This document shows positions 6,568 to 13,005 of a DNA stretch of 50,711 nt, piece by piece. The stretch comes from a virus, in IMG/VR virus record IMGVR_UViG_3300046460_000275, positions 1 through 50,711 of that record. One strand, 5' to 3'. The notes under the pieces are model-generated. The model was not told where the DNA came from, did no database searches, and was given only the letters and a program-made list of their open reading frames with translations. Every line of letters begins with the position of its first letter. Positions within the stretch are counted from its first letter, which is position 1. The position numbers and the translations under genes are program-made.

Positions 6568-7655
6568 TCGAGATCGATGGGTCGTATCTCATTCCCACAC
6601 TTCCTGCTGCTTTGTCCGCGAAGCTCCGTGCCATGCCCGAAGAAATCCGGACGGATCGCGAGCGTTGGCCTGGCGATTTCCGAGAAGAGTATTTCCGGCA
6701 TTCCAGTGCCTTCACAAAGGCGGTCAACACCTATCGGCGATGGGTGCGAAAGGACCGCGATTCCAAGATGACATCGACCGTCAAGGAAATGATCTATTTC
6801 CTGCTCGATAGCCTCAATTTCGAGACGGCGAGATGCGATCCCGGTCATTTAGCGATCGCCGACGAACTTGGTGTGTCGGAGAGGACTGTGGAGCGGTTGT
6901 CAAAGGCTGTAGAGCCTTGGGTCGAAATCGCTCGCAGGGGTAAAACAAAGACGAACGCATATCGCTTCAGGGTGTCCGTGGAGCGTGTGGACGCGATCCT
7001 CCAGTACAGCGAGTCTCTGAAAGACCAGCGCGAAGCGGAGCGGAAGCGGAAAAGTCGATACGCGCCTTGGTTTAGTGACCCGACATCGATGACGGATCAC
7101 TTCGAAGGTGACCCGACATCCGTGCGGGGTAGTGACCCGACATCCATGACCGATCGTGACCCGACATCCATGACGGGTAAACTTAAGAAGGGAACATACG
7201 AAGAGGAACATACGAACCTATCCTCAGGCTCTGGAGATGGAGAGGATACCTCTAGAGGCGACGCGCAGGTTGCAGACCTCTCTGACGGCGTTGAGCTGGA
7301 GTGCAGTCGCCCGCTTCCAATACCGCGTGACGATGATGAAGCGCATCGTGTGGTCGATGCGATTTGCGAAGGCTACGATGTCCGGTTTGAGTTTCAGGTT
7401 ATCATGCTGGATCTGCTTATGCGCGGATTGCTTTCGCCCCATCTGGCTTCGCACCTCCTCGCCAACCAAAAGCCCTCTTCGATCGGGCCATCGACCTCAG
7501 ATTTTCCGGCGCGCGAGGCCATCCCCACAGACGAAGGAGAGTTCGGCCCGTGGGTGAGCGCGAACATTCCAGATCAGACCCGGCACCGTGACGCGCTTCG
7601 TTTGCTCCGCGAAAACAAGATGACCCCCGAGATACTTGAAGGGATGGCAGCATGA
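6564..7655 (+). CDS. putative replication initiator with in-gene iterons (lambda O-like organisation)
   Basis: The protein has 363 residues with a GTG start overlapping the previous stop. Residues 70-150 contain a winged helix-turn-helix (FETARCDPGHLAIADELGVS, ERTVERLSKAVEPW), the type found in phage initiators. Residues about 170-205 form a linker with the repeated peptide DPTSMT, encoded by four direct DNA repeats (7075-7178). A C-terminal helical region (about 255-363) could contact a helicase or loader. DNA-binding head, repeat-encoded linker with the origin inside the gene, then a helicase-contact tail is the layout known for lambda O. Function is inferred from this layout; no helicase or loader gene is seen nearby, so host DnaB would be needed. 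Confidence 0.6.
   Translation: MIEIDGSYLIPTLPAALSAKLRAMPEEIRTDRERWPGDFREEYFRHSSAFTKAVNTYRRWVRKDRDSKMTSTVKEMIYFLLDSLNFETARCDPGHLAIADELGVSERTVERLSKAVEPWVEIARRGKTKTNAYRFRVSVERVDAILQYSESLKDQREAERKRKSRYAPWFSDPTSMTDHFEGDPTSVRGSDPTSMTDRDPTSMTGKLKKGTYEEEHTNLSSGSGDGEDTSRGDAQVADLSDGVELECSRPLPIPRDDDEAHRVVDAICEGYDVRFEFQVIMLDLLMRGLLSPHLASHLLANQKPSSIGPSTSDFPAREAIPTDEGEFGPWVSANIPDQTRHRDALRLLRENKMTPEILEGMAA
7075..7178 (+). repeat. four iteron-like direct repeats, candidate replication origin
   Basis: The 13-base word GTGACCCGACATC occurs at 7075, 7108, 7132 and 7156. Three of the copies extend to the consensus GTGACCCGACATCxATGAC. Spacings are 33, 24 and 24 bases, all whole codons, so the repeats encode DPTSMT-type units. 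An A-rich stretch with the repeated word GGAACATACGA follows at about 7189-7218 and could be an unwinding element. Confidence 0.6.
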
Positions 7656-7831
7656 GAAAGCCCAATCCCGATCAAATGGATCTATTCGCATGGGCGGAAA
7701 CGAGGCCCACCGCCGAGATCATCGACATCACCCCGATCATCGTTCGGCTGATGCCTGACGTTGATCTGCAGTACCCAGAGCCGGCCAAGGTCATCAGCTT
7801 TGAAAACAAGCGGGAAAGGTCGGCGGCATGA
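7652..7831 (+). CDS. 59-residue early-operon protein
   Basis: Begins MRKPNPDQMDLFAWAE and is overlapped by four bases at both ends (ATGA with the initiator stop, and its own TGA with the next ATG), a sign of translational coupling. The sequence DQMDLFAW looks like a short linear motif; peptides of the type QxDLF in phage proteins can contact the beta sliding clamp, but that is speculation. No family recognised. Confidence 0.6.
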   Translation: MRKPNPDQMDLFAWAETRPTAEIIDITPIIVRLMPDVDLQYPEPAKVISFENKRERSAA

Positions 7832-8232
7832 TCGTCAAGCAGACCGACAACGGCGAATACGAGGTCGTAGCCCGGAACGGCGCCAAACGCTGGCAGGGTC
7901 ATCGCCATTCCCAAACGAGGTGCCGCATGAGGACGATCCACTGCGGCACCGCTCATCGTGCGTTGGCATCAAATCTGTTTAGAGCCGGCATCCTTGCCGT
8001 CGCTCGACCGCGACCGCTCGTTGACGCGATCGGCACCCTTGGCCAAATCAGAGCCCTTCTCGGCCTCGACCTCGCGTTCTTCTTCGCGCGTTTCCTTATG
8101 CAAGCCTCTGGCGGCTTCTTTGCCTGCCTCGGTCGGTGCGTTGTCAATTCCCATGAGTTCCTCCATCGCGGCCGTGATGCCGCTTCGGTCAACGGAGCCA
8201 GCAAACGGATTGTTCCAGGAGGTGAAGCATGA
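7828..8232 (+). CDS. early gene with plausible N terminus, probably truncated
   Basis: The first 25 residues (MIVKQTDNGEYEVVARNGAK) look genuine: AAGG precedes the ATG, the start overlaps the previous stop, and the pattern K-x-TD-x-G-x-x-E resembles the start of the protein at 8771 (NVTKTDEGKFEITDASG). After about residue 30 the composition turns Arg/Ala/Leu-rich and lies antisense to a better minus-strand frame. The real product may be a remnant cut off when the inverted island 7969-8696 was inserted. Confidence 0.3.
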   Translation: MIVKQTDNGEYEVVARNGAKRWQGHRHSQTRCRMRTIHCGTAHRALASNLFRAGILAVARPRPLVDAIGTLGQIRALLGLDLAFFFARFLMQASGGFFACLGRCVVNSHEFLHRGRDAASVNGASKRIVPGGEA

Positions 8233-8286
8233 CCTTCTTCCGTCAGATGGAGCCGCGCCACTTGCCGCTAGCCTTGGAGCGCTCAA
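7969..8286 (-). CDS. hydrophilic small protein, second gene of inverted island
   Basis: The frame is open from a TTG at 8286 that overlaps the preceding stop. Internal ATGs at 8165 and 8153 are alternative starts, the latter with GAGG upstream. The downstream half (GIDNAPTEAGKEAARGLHKE, then charged Glu/Lys-rich sequence ending in GKDAGSKQI) is strongly hydrophilic and probably disordered. It is coupled to the gene at 8283-8696 and runs against the surrounding plus-strand operon. No family recognised; start uncertain. Confidence 0.5.
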   Translation of the reverse strand: MSAPRLAASGAAPSDGRRSCFTSWNNPFAGSVDRSGITAAMEELMGIDNAPTEAGKEAARGLHKETREEEREVEAEKGSDLAKGADRVNERSRSSDGKDAGSKQI

Positions 8287-8696
8287 TCCCGTTTGTTGTC
8301 GTTCCTCGGAGGCATTTCGTTGCGAACGTCACGTGGGTCGATGCCAAGCTCGGGATTGCCTTCGATCTTCGCGCCATCACTTTCCCCGGGACCGAAACCC
8401 GGCACCGCCCTCGGATCGAGAGTGCCAGTACCGTCCACGGCAGCCATTTCGTCGAGGAGGTTCGGCTTCTGGGTGTCCGTGAAAGCGAGCAGTTCGATGT
8501 CCTCGGAAACGGATTGCTTCGTCGGCGGCAGTTCTCCAGAACCACCTGGGACCAACTCATCGACAGGGTCGGGATCCGGACCGCGCCATTCGCTCATATG
8601 CTCATGACCACCATGCGGATCGTTAGCGCTGCCGCCAGTCCGTCTTGCTTCACTATTGGGGTTAGAGCCTGGGTTGTTGATCGGTTCGCCTGCCAT
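8283..8696 (-). CDS. acidic, Gly/Pro-rich protein, first gene of inverted island
   Basis: The protein has 137 residues from the ATG at 8696, chosen because AAGGAG precedes it by eight bases on the minus strand. It is rich in Gly, Pro, Asp, Glu and Asn (for example GEPINNPGSNPNSEARRTGG), with a short more ordered part around ELLAFTDTQKPNLLDEMAAV. It is probably an extended or disordered protein. The strong ribosome site and the four-base overlap with the following minus-strand frame favour this strand over the long plus-strand frames opposite it, which are Arg/Ser/Pro-rich shadows. No family recognised. Confidence 0.6.
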   Translation of the reverse strand: MAGEPINNPGSNPNSEARRTGGSANDPHGGHEHMSEWRGPDPDPVDELVPGGSGELPPTKQSVSEDIELLAFTDTQKPNLLDEMAAVDGTGTLDPRAVPGFGPGESDGAKIEGNPELGIDPRDVRNEMPPRNDNKRD

Positions 8697-8770
8697 TTCA
8701 GAAACTCCTTCATCACTCGCACCAGAACTCGGCATCCGTCCGCCAGTTCCATCTTCTGCGGAAGCACGGC

Positions 8771-9184
8771 ATGACCCAAATCCTGAATGTGACGAAGACC
8801 GACGAAGGCAAGTTCGAAATAACGGACGCCAGCGGCCATCTTGTCGATGGGCCGTATGAAACCAACGCCGCTGCGTGGGCCGCGCTCGATCGTCTCGATA
8901 GCACTTCCTATGATGGTGCAGGGAAGAAGCGGAAGCCGAAGAGGGGTGAGGTCAACAAGCCCTCGAAGTCGAAGGCGAAGGCCGATCGCAAGATGAAGCG
9001 GGAAGCGGGTAAGGCCCCAGGCTGGATTCGGTCAGGAGCCGCGGCAAAATTCGATCCTCAGGCAAATCGGCAGTACCGGGATTACAGGCTCGGGACGTTT
9101 GGTCCGGCGTCTGAAGTCAAGCGGATCGACCCGGACGCCTATCTCGCGGAGAAGGCGTCTTTTCAGGATACAAAAAGGAGGTAA
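8771..9184 (+). CDS. basic early protein of unknown function
   Basis: The protein has 137 residues. The N terminus (MTQILNVTKTDEGKFEITD) probably forms a small beta-rich domain, with YETNAAAWAALDRLD as a helix, similar in plan to DUF2188-type proteins. The middle is very rich in lysine and arginine (KKRKPKRGEVNKPSKSKAKA), which suggests nucleic-acid contact. The stop is followed two bases later by the next gene. It resumes the rightward early operon after the inverted island. Confidence 0.6.
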   Translation: MTQILNVTKTDEGKFEITDASGHLVDGPYETNAAAWAALDRLDSTSYDGAGKKRKPKRGEVNKPSKSKAKADRKMKREAGKAPGWIRSGAAAKFDPQANRQYRDYRLGTFGPASEVKRIDPDAYLAEKASFQDTKRR

Positions 9185-9186
9185 GC

Positions 9187-9960
9187 ATGTCATCTGCGCA
9201 AAACTGCAGCTTCTTACTCTGGATACGGACGAAGCGGCGGCTGGATACGTATGCTGATGACGCGATCGACGATCTGACGCATCGACTGAACCATCCGGAC
9301 CGATTTACAAACATCGAAGTCGATGAGCCATTCGGTGGAGATGACCAGCTGCTTTACCATATCGAGTTTCTTGACGGGATAAGAAAGCTCGACGCGCTTC
9401 TTGAGCCAGCGATGCGGGACGACATGGTCTCAGATTGGTCGTTGACGAAGATTGGTGCAACCTTCTGCAAATTGCATGACGATGATATCGAGGTGGACGC
9501 CGACGGTGAGAAGTGGTTTCCAAGCCAGTATCTTCATCCGTTCGAGGGCTATGGCGCGGCCTTACTGGACTGGTCGCTCACGGACATGACCAGCAATTCC
9601 GCAGTGCTTTGGCTAGATCTTGACAGAGAGCGGCTGGACCCGCGCGACGCGGAAATTGATCGTGTTGCACGTGCACTTCCCGGAGAAGTACATCGAATGT
9701 GGCAAGGTCGGTCATCGATCGCGCTTGGATTCACATCCAGGCCGGAGCGAGATGACGCGGCCGGGCATGAAGCCAAGACTCTTTTGCTAATCAAATCGCT
9801 CGAACTAGGGTCGTTTTCTGACTGGCTGCTATTTCAGGTAGGCAACGAGAGCGTTGGCGGCGTCATCGAGGGGATAAACCAGATGCATAAGTTCATCTGG
9901 CGAAAGCCCCCATCGCGAAGCGCTCCAAGTAATCGCAACCGCACGGAGTCACATCATTGA
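9187..9960 (+). CDS. phage protein of unknown function
   Basis: The protein has 257 residues with an excellent ribosome site (AGGAGG six bases before the ATG). The sequence is acidic and looks globular (IDDLTHRLNHPDRFTNIEVD, LTKIGATFCKLHDDD, SSIALGFTSRPERDD). No motif or family is recognised. Its stop overlaps the TTG start of the NusG-like gene, so the two are likely coupled and could work together in the switch to late transcription; that is inference from position only. Confidence 0.65.
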   Translation: MSSAQNCSFLLWIRTKRRLDTYADDAIDDLTHRLNHPDRFTNIEVDEPFGGDDQLLYHIEFLDGIRKLDALLEPAMRDDMVSDWSLTKIGATFCKLHDDDIEVDADGEKWFPSQYLHPFEGYGAALLDWSLTDMTSNSAVLWLDLDRERLDPRDAEIDRVARALPGEVHRMWQGRSSIALGFTSRPERDDAAGHEAKTLLLIKSLELGSFSDWLLFQVGNESVGGVIEGINQMHKFIWRKPPSRSAPSNRNRTESHH

Positions 9961-10526
9961 AGTCAACATACAGCCCAGCGGTCAATAATGGCCGGGTTGC
10001 TCCGCTGGTCCAGAGCCTGGACTGGTACGCCTTGACCGTGCCGCCTCAGAAGGAATTCGCTGCACAGGAGATCATGAAGCGCCGTGGCTTCACGTCTTTT
10101 TGCCCGTTCGAAAGCCTGTGGCGCAAGAGATCGAGATATACGAAAGAAAAGGAGCTTCGGCACTTTCCATTGATGCCACGATACCTTTTTATCGGCTTTG
10201 CCAGCGAGCCGACTTGGTATGAGATTTTTCAGATCCCGCTGATTGTTTCGGTCGTCGGCCTAGAGGGCAAGCCGGCGAAGCTTTCCAACATGGCCCGCTT
10301 TGTCTCGAATTTCAGGAATGGGCTTCGTCGCCCGGACGCCGAGCGGCACATGCAGACACACCGCGAGTACACTATCGGAGAGACCGTTCTCGTCCTGGAT
10401 GGGCCGCTTGCCGAGCGCATGGTCAAGGTGGAGGATATCAGCGCGGGACATGCATTCTTCAAGCTCGAAATGTTTGGCACTGAGCGGCGGCTGTCGCTGC
10501 CAGTGGGGAGCTTGGCCGCCGCTTGA
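9957..10526 (+). CDS. NusG/RfaH-like transcription factor (NGN and KOW domains)
   Basis: The protein has 189 residues with a TTG start overlapping the previous stop. Residues about 20-110 match the NGN fold of NusG paralogues: WYALTVPPQKEFAAQEIMKR at the start, then FCPFESLWRK and the motif FPLMPRYLFIGF typical of the RNA-polymerase-binding domain. Residues about 138-180 (YTIGETVLVLDGPLAERMVK, VEDISAG) fit a KOW domain. NusG paralogues ride on RNA polymerase and act as pausing or antitermination factors. It sits at the end of the early operon and just before a 600-base non-coding region, so a role as phage antiterminator for later genes is a natural inference. Confidence 0.8.
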   Translation: MKSTYSPAVNNGRVAPLVQSLDWYALTVPPQKEFAAQEIMKRRGFTSFCPFESLWRKRSRYTKEKELRHFPLMPRYLFIGFASEPTWYEIFQIPLIVSVVGLEGKPAKLSNMARFVSNFRNGLRRPDAERHMQTHREYTIGETVLVLDGPLAERMVKVEDISAGHAFFKLEMFGTERRLSLPVGSLAAA

Positions 10527-10649
10527 TTTTTTCGTTTCGGATGTGTAATGATTACCGAAGGACGATTTGGGTCCCTCGACCTTTGGAGTCGATACCTGAA
10601 CCCAGGCGATCCATAAGCGATCGGCCGCGATGGCGACGTATGCCTGATT
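10527..10649 (+). other. non-coding leader with a strong hairpin
   Basis: Downstream of the NusG-like gene. It contains nested complementary arms: GGAC/GTCC (10560-10574), then TCGAC/GTCGA around the 7-base loop CTTTGGA (10576-10592), with outer GGGT and ACCC. The D-arm plus anticodon-arm geometry recalls a tRNA, but no T arm or acceptor follows. It may be an RNA element recognised by an antiterminator or a degraded phage tRNA. Confidence 0.35.
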
Positions 10650-10724
10650 TCCAAGTCTGGTAGAGCAGTGCTCATCGGCCTCATAAGCGGAAGGACGCGG
10701 GTTCCAGATCCCACCCCGCAACGA
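10650..10724 (+). other. degenerate initiator-tRNA-like element (CAU anticodon)
   Basis: The sequence contains GGTAGAGCAG, then CTCATAA (anticodon loop with CAT), AAGGACGCGGGTTC, ATCCCA and CCCCGCAAC. These match the order and wording of the 3' half of bacterial tRNA-fMet (CTCATAA, AAGGTCGC, GGTTC, CCCCGCAAC). However, the 5' acceptor strand CGCGGGG is missing, the anticodon stem has a G-G mismatch and the T loop is one base too long. It is therefore a pseudo-tRNA or tRNA mimic rather than a normal tRNA gene. Confidence 0.4.
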
Positions 10725-10730
10725 GTTCAG

Positions 10731-10808
10731 TCAGCCGACGAAATAGAGACCCAGGCCGCCAAACGCGGCAAGGGCAATGATAAATAGCGTGAGATTTGGA
10801 TTGTCCAT
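10731..10808 (-). CDS. 25-residue single-span membrane peptide
   Basis: The frame reads MDNPNLTLFIIALAAFGGLG, then five more residues, and is almost entirely one transmembrane helix behind an asparagine-rich start. The ribosome site is weak. It is kept because the sequence is an ideal membrane helix in an otherwise non-coding region and because several peptides of this size recur in the element. Function unknown. Confidence 0.4.
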   Translation of the reverse strand: MDNPNLTLFIIALAAFGGLGLYFVG

Positions 10809-11153
10809 TATGAAGTCCGCATTAGCTGAACCCCAACAAGGTCAGTTTGATTTGGTTCCCAGGACAGATTATTCAAAAATTGCGCCGGCACAGTTCTGCA
10901 GGGTGGTTCAGCCAGCCCGGTAGCTCGTGGCCTCCTGGCCACGGCCGCTAGAGAAGTATTACCGGATATTTGCAGCCGTGAGCGCCTATTTGAGCGAATA
11001 CAAGCCGTCGAAAATGCACGCCGCGCCGTGGTATCCGAAACAGCCTTTGCCCTCTGAGACCTAATTTGATGTCGCGCTGCCGTGTAGCAATTAATTAGAA
11101 ATATGACATATGATCGTCTTTGACCAGCGACGCGCCGATTCGAGGGTATTTCA
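10809..11153. other. non-coding region upstream of the ArsR-type gene
   Basis: No convincing gene. The last 70 bases before 11154 are AT-rich (TTAATTAGAAATATGACATA), with a TATGAT box near 11108, and probably hold the promoter of the regulator. A minus-strand frame covering this region is Arg/Ser-rich and looks like a shadow. Confidence 0.35.
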
Positions 11154-11456
11154 ATGTCAAATATAGCAACATACGCGACGGTATTGACGGCGATGGGTAA
11201 CCCGAAGCGTCTGGAGGTCCTTGAAATTCTACTCAAGGGAGAAATGAACGTAACCGACCTTGCCCTTGAAGTTGGCCTTTCAAAGTCCGCCCTTTCGCAG
11301 CATCTTTCGAAGCTCCGCGCGCGGGATCTGGTTTCGACTCGCCGGGAAGGACAGACGATCTATTATGCTGTAAAATCACCATTGGTCATTGCGGTGATAG
11401 ACGCCCTGAAAGCTGCTCAAAGCGCTCCCATGCCAGACCTGGCTGCAGCAGCATAA
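11154..11456 (+). CDS. ArsR-type winged helix-turn-helix regulator
   Basis: The protein has 100 residues. It contains LTAMGNPKRLEVLEILLKGE, then MNVTDLALEVGLSKSALSQH and LSKLRARDLVSTRREGQTIY: the complete winged-helix fold of the ArsR/SmtB family, with the recognition helix at about residues 46-58 and the wing at 62-72. The cysteine metal-sensor motif (ELCVCDL) is absent, so it is not a metal sensor of the classical kind. It stands alone behind its own AT-rich upstream region. In a phage without a recognisable CI repressor it is a candidate lysogeny or accessory-gene regulator. Confidence 0.85.
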   Translation: MSNIATYATVLTAMGNPKRLEVLEILLKGEMNVTDLALEVGLSKSALSQHLSKLRARDLVSTRREGQTIYYAVKSPLVIAVIDALKAAQSAPMPDLAAAA

Positions 11457-11484
11457 TTGGCTTCGGAAGGAATAGTAAGATCGC

Positions 11485-11745
11485 CTAGCGGCGGACGCCG
11501 AGCCATGGCGCGTGCACCTTGCTATAGCCTCGCTGGTCCCTGATCGTTCCGTCACCTTTATGAAAGATCGCGACCGCTTTACTGCCCTTGCGGATTTCTG
11601 CTCGACCGAGCCTGGCGGCTGCTTTCTCCGCCATCTTTTGCGAAGGGTAACGGCCCACAAGCCGATCATCCCGCGTGACCCTCCAAACATCGCCGTCAGG
11701 CTGAGATCGGAAAACGACGCGATTGGAATTTGGGTCATCCAACAT
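11485..11745 (-). CDS. DUF2188-like protein
   Basis: The protein has 86 residues. It begins with a beta hairpin (VVFRSQPDGDVWRVTRDDRL), continues as helix (SQKMAEKAAARLGRAEIRKG) and ends with a strand and the signature GDGTIRDQRGY. This is the pattern of the DUF2188 family: a small alpha/beta fold with W-x-V near the start and DG-x-I-x-D near the end. The start overlaps the stop of the 30-residue membrane peptide gene, so they form a two-gene minus-strand unit. Biochemical role unknown. Confidence 0.7.
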   Translation of the reverse strand: MLDDPNSNRVVFRSQPDGDVWRVTRDDRLVGRYPSQKMAEKAAARLGRAEIRKGSKAVAIFHKGDGTIRDQRGYSKVHAPWLGVRR

Positions 11746-11827
11746 AGGTCAGCCCATGAGCGGCCCATGCGACAAAGCTTGACAGTGTCGCGGTAGTGAG
11801 TAGGCGATAAAGCTGTTCGTCGGACAT
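11735..11827 (-). CDS. 30-residue membrane peptide coupled to the DUF2188-like gene
   Basis: The frame reads MSDEQLYRLLTTATLSSFVA, then ten more residues ending in LTYVG. AAGGAA precedes the ATG by nine or ten bases. Its stop overlaps the start of the DUF2188-like gene (ATG inside the last codons), which supports translation. One amphipathic to hydrophobic helix is predicted by eye. Function unknown. Confidence 0.5.
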   Translation of the reverse strand: MSDEQLYRLLTTATLSSFVAWAAHGLTYVG

Positions 11828-11905
11828 CGTCAGTGTTCCTTTGCGCGCGGACAGAAATGGTCTGCAGAGGCAAAGGTTCGATCGACCCAACTATAGGAGG
11901 CCGCC

Positions 11906-12184
11906 ATACCCGAATATCGCGAAGTGAAGAAACCGGCGGCGCTCGCCATGATCGCCCTGACTGAAGAGCAACAGGCTATTGTCGAAGCTGGCGGCAACGA
12001 GGCGGCGATCGGCACCGACCTCACCGACGCCGAGCACGGCACCCAGCTCGACTTGTGGTATCGGAATGGGCGTACGCTGGTACGTGCCGCCAGAGACGGC
12101 GTGACGGTGCAGGCATGGTCGTTCAGGGGTAACATTGCCCCGCACGACTGCAGGGAAAGGTATCTCGCATCGGTCAATAGTTGA
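11906..12184 (+). CDS. small protein with an apparent AUA (or lost AUG) start
   Basis: A perfect AGGAGG (11895-11900) sits five bases before ATA at 11906, and the frame then reads PEYREVKKPAALAMIALTEE and continues to 12184. Protein-like sequence clearly begins at this ATA. The first conventional starts are GTG at 11924, 23 bases from the AGGAGG, and ATG at 11954. The protein is about 92 residues, with a C-terminal beta-rich segment (LDLWYRNGRTLVRAARDGVT). It could be a gene that lost its ATG by one transition or a genuine non-canonical start. No family recognised. Confidence 0.5.
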   Translation: MPEYREVKKPAALAMIALTEEQQAIVEAGGNEAAIGTDLTDAEHGTQLDLWYRNGRTLVRAARDGVTVQAWSFRGNIAPHDCRERYLASVNS

Positions 12185-12189
12185 TGCCG

Positions 12190-12492
12190 TCAGTCATCAA
12201 CGCCGATATGTCGATAATAGTCGTCTGAATCGCCGATGATTGTCAGCCCTTCTAGCCACCACTCAACCGGATCTCGGGTGACCAGAACGACGTCCTGACG
12301 AGACTGCTTGGACAACAGCCCAGCCAGGTCCATTGCCTGATCGAAGGTATCGAAGCGTTCGCACCAGGGTCCGTGGCTGAGAGAAGGCGGGCAGTAGACA
12401 TAAACGTCTCCGACGCCTTTAGGTCGTGCGACAAGCACATGCTCGAAGGCTATACGACCTTGATCTTCATAGTAGTAGATCCGCTTGTTCAT
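12190..12492 (-). CDS. hypothetical protein
   Basis: The protein has 100 residues, begins MNKRIYYYEDQGRIAFEHVL and contains RFDTFDQAMDLAGLLSKQSR and a C-terminal acidic end (DSDDYYRHIGVDD). The plan of strand, strand, helix and strand, with an element like x-FDTFDQA-x2-LA, resembles small DUF2188-type or HVA22-like sensors, but no assignment is made. It converges on the gene ending at 12184 and diverges from the HNH gene. Confidence 0.6.
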   Translation of the reverse strand: MNKRIYYYEDQGRIAFEHVLVARPKGVGDVYVYCPPSLSHGPWCERFDTFDQAMDLAGLLSKQSRQDVVLVTRDPVEWWLEGLTIIGDSDDYYRHIGVDD

Positions 12493-12550
12493 GGGTCGCC
12501 CCCCTAATCGAACCGCCGGCTATAAAGTCGAAAGGTGGGATAGAGTTCCA

Positions 12551-12928
12551 ATGGCAGAACATCGCCCCAGTGCTCGCCAGCGCGGCTATGACACGAAATG
12601 GGAGAAGGAGCGCGCCGCCTTCCTCGCTCAGCCAGAGAACCAATTCTGCGAGCGATGCAAGGTGGTAGGCATCCTGAACGCGGGCCATCTCCGGATGGAC
12701 GGCTCGCCGCAGACGAACCCGAAACGGATGCACCTGGTGGTCAACCACCGCATCCCGCACAAGGGCGACAAAAAATTGTTCTGGGATCGGGGCAATTGGG
12801 AAGTCGCTTGCAGCGATCACCACGACATTCGGATCAAGCAGGAAGAGGCTGGCACGTTCAAGACCGGCACCGACGTCACCGGCCGGCCGCTTGATCCTGC
12901 TCATCCATGGAACGCAGTGAGGGCATGA
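12551..12928 (+). CDS. HNH endonuclease of the packaging module
   Basis: The protein has 125 residues from the ATG at 12551; an earlier in-frame ATG at 12491 is possible. It has zinc cysteines in FCERCKVVG, the HNH core in VVNHRIPHKGDKKLFW and CSDHHDIRIK. In HK97-like phages a HNH enzyme encoded just ahead of the terminase genes is needed for specific DNA cleavage at packaging, working with TerL. The position here, followed by two small genes and TerS/TerL, fits this. The start chosen begins at MAEHRPSARQRGYDTKWEKE, the usual N-terminal word of the family. Confidence 0.85.
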   Translation: MAEHRPSARQRGYDTKWEKERAAFLAQPENQFCERCKVVGILNAGHLRMDGSPQTNPKRMHLVVNHRIPHKGDKKLFWDRGNWEVACSDHHDIRIKQEEAGTFKTGTDVTGRPLDPAHPWNAVRA

Positions 12929-13005
12929 GGGCTTGCACAAAGCACTGGGGCGGCGGCAAGATGGAAGGCGCGGTCAGACTGACGGATAGGTATTGGTGCA
13001 GATGA
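12925..13005 (+). CDS. 26-residue coupled peptide or spacer frame
   Basis: The ATG overlaps the HNH stop and the TGA overlaps the start of the next gene. The peptide (MRACTKHWGGGKMEGAVRLT and six more) shows no fold. It may exist only to carry ribosomes from the HNH gene to the next start. Confidence 0.25.
   Translation: MRACTKHWGGGKMEGAVRLTDRYWCR

Noticed and set aside
7958-8774. Plus-strand frames at 7958-8482 and 8229-8774
   Set aside because: They oppose minus-strand genes that have a strong ribosome site and coupled ends; their Ser/Arg/Pro-rich composition is typical of shadows.
10808-11236. 142-residue minus-strand frame between the NusG-like and ArsR-type genes
   Set aside because: Arg/Ser-rich, overlaps the start of the ArsR-type gene and its upstream region, and shows no ribosome site.
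11154-11456. Metal-responsive ArsR repressor
   Set aside because: The fold fits ArsR, but the cysteine sensor motif is missing and no metal-resistance gene is adjacent.
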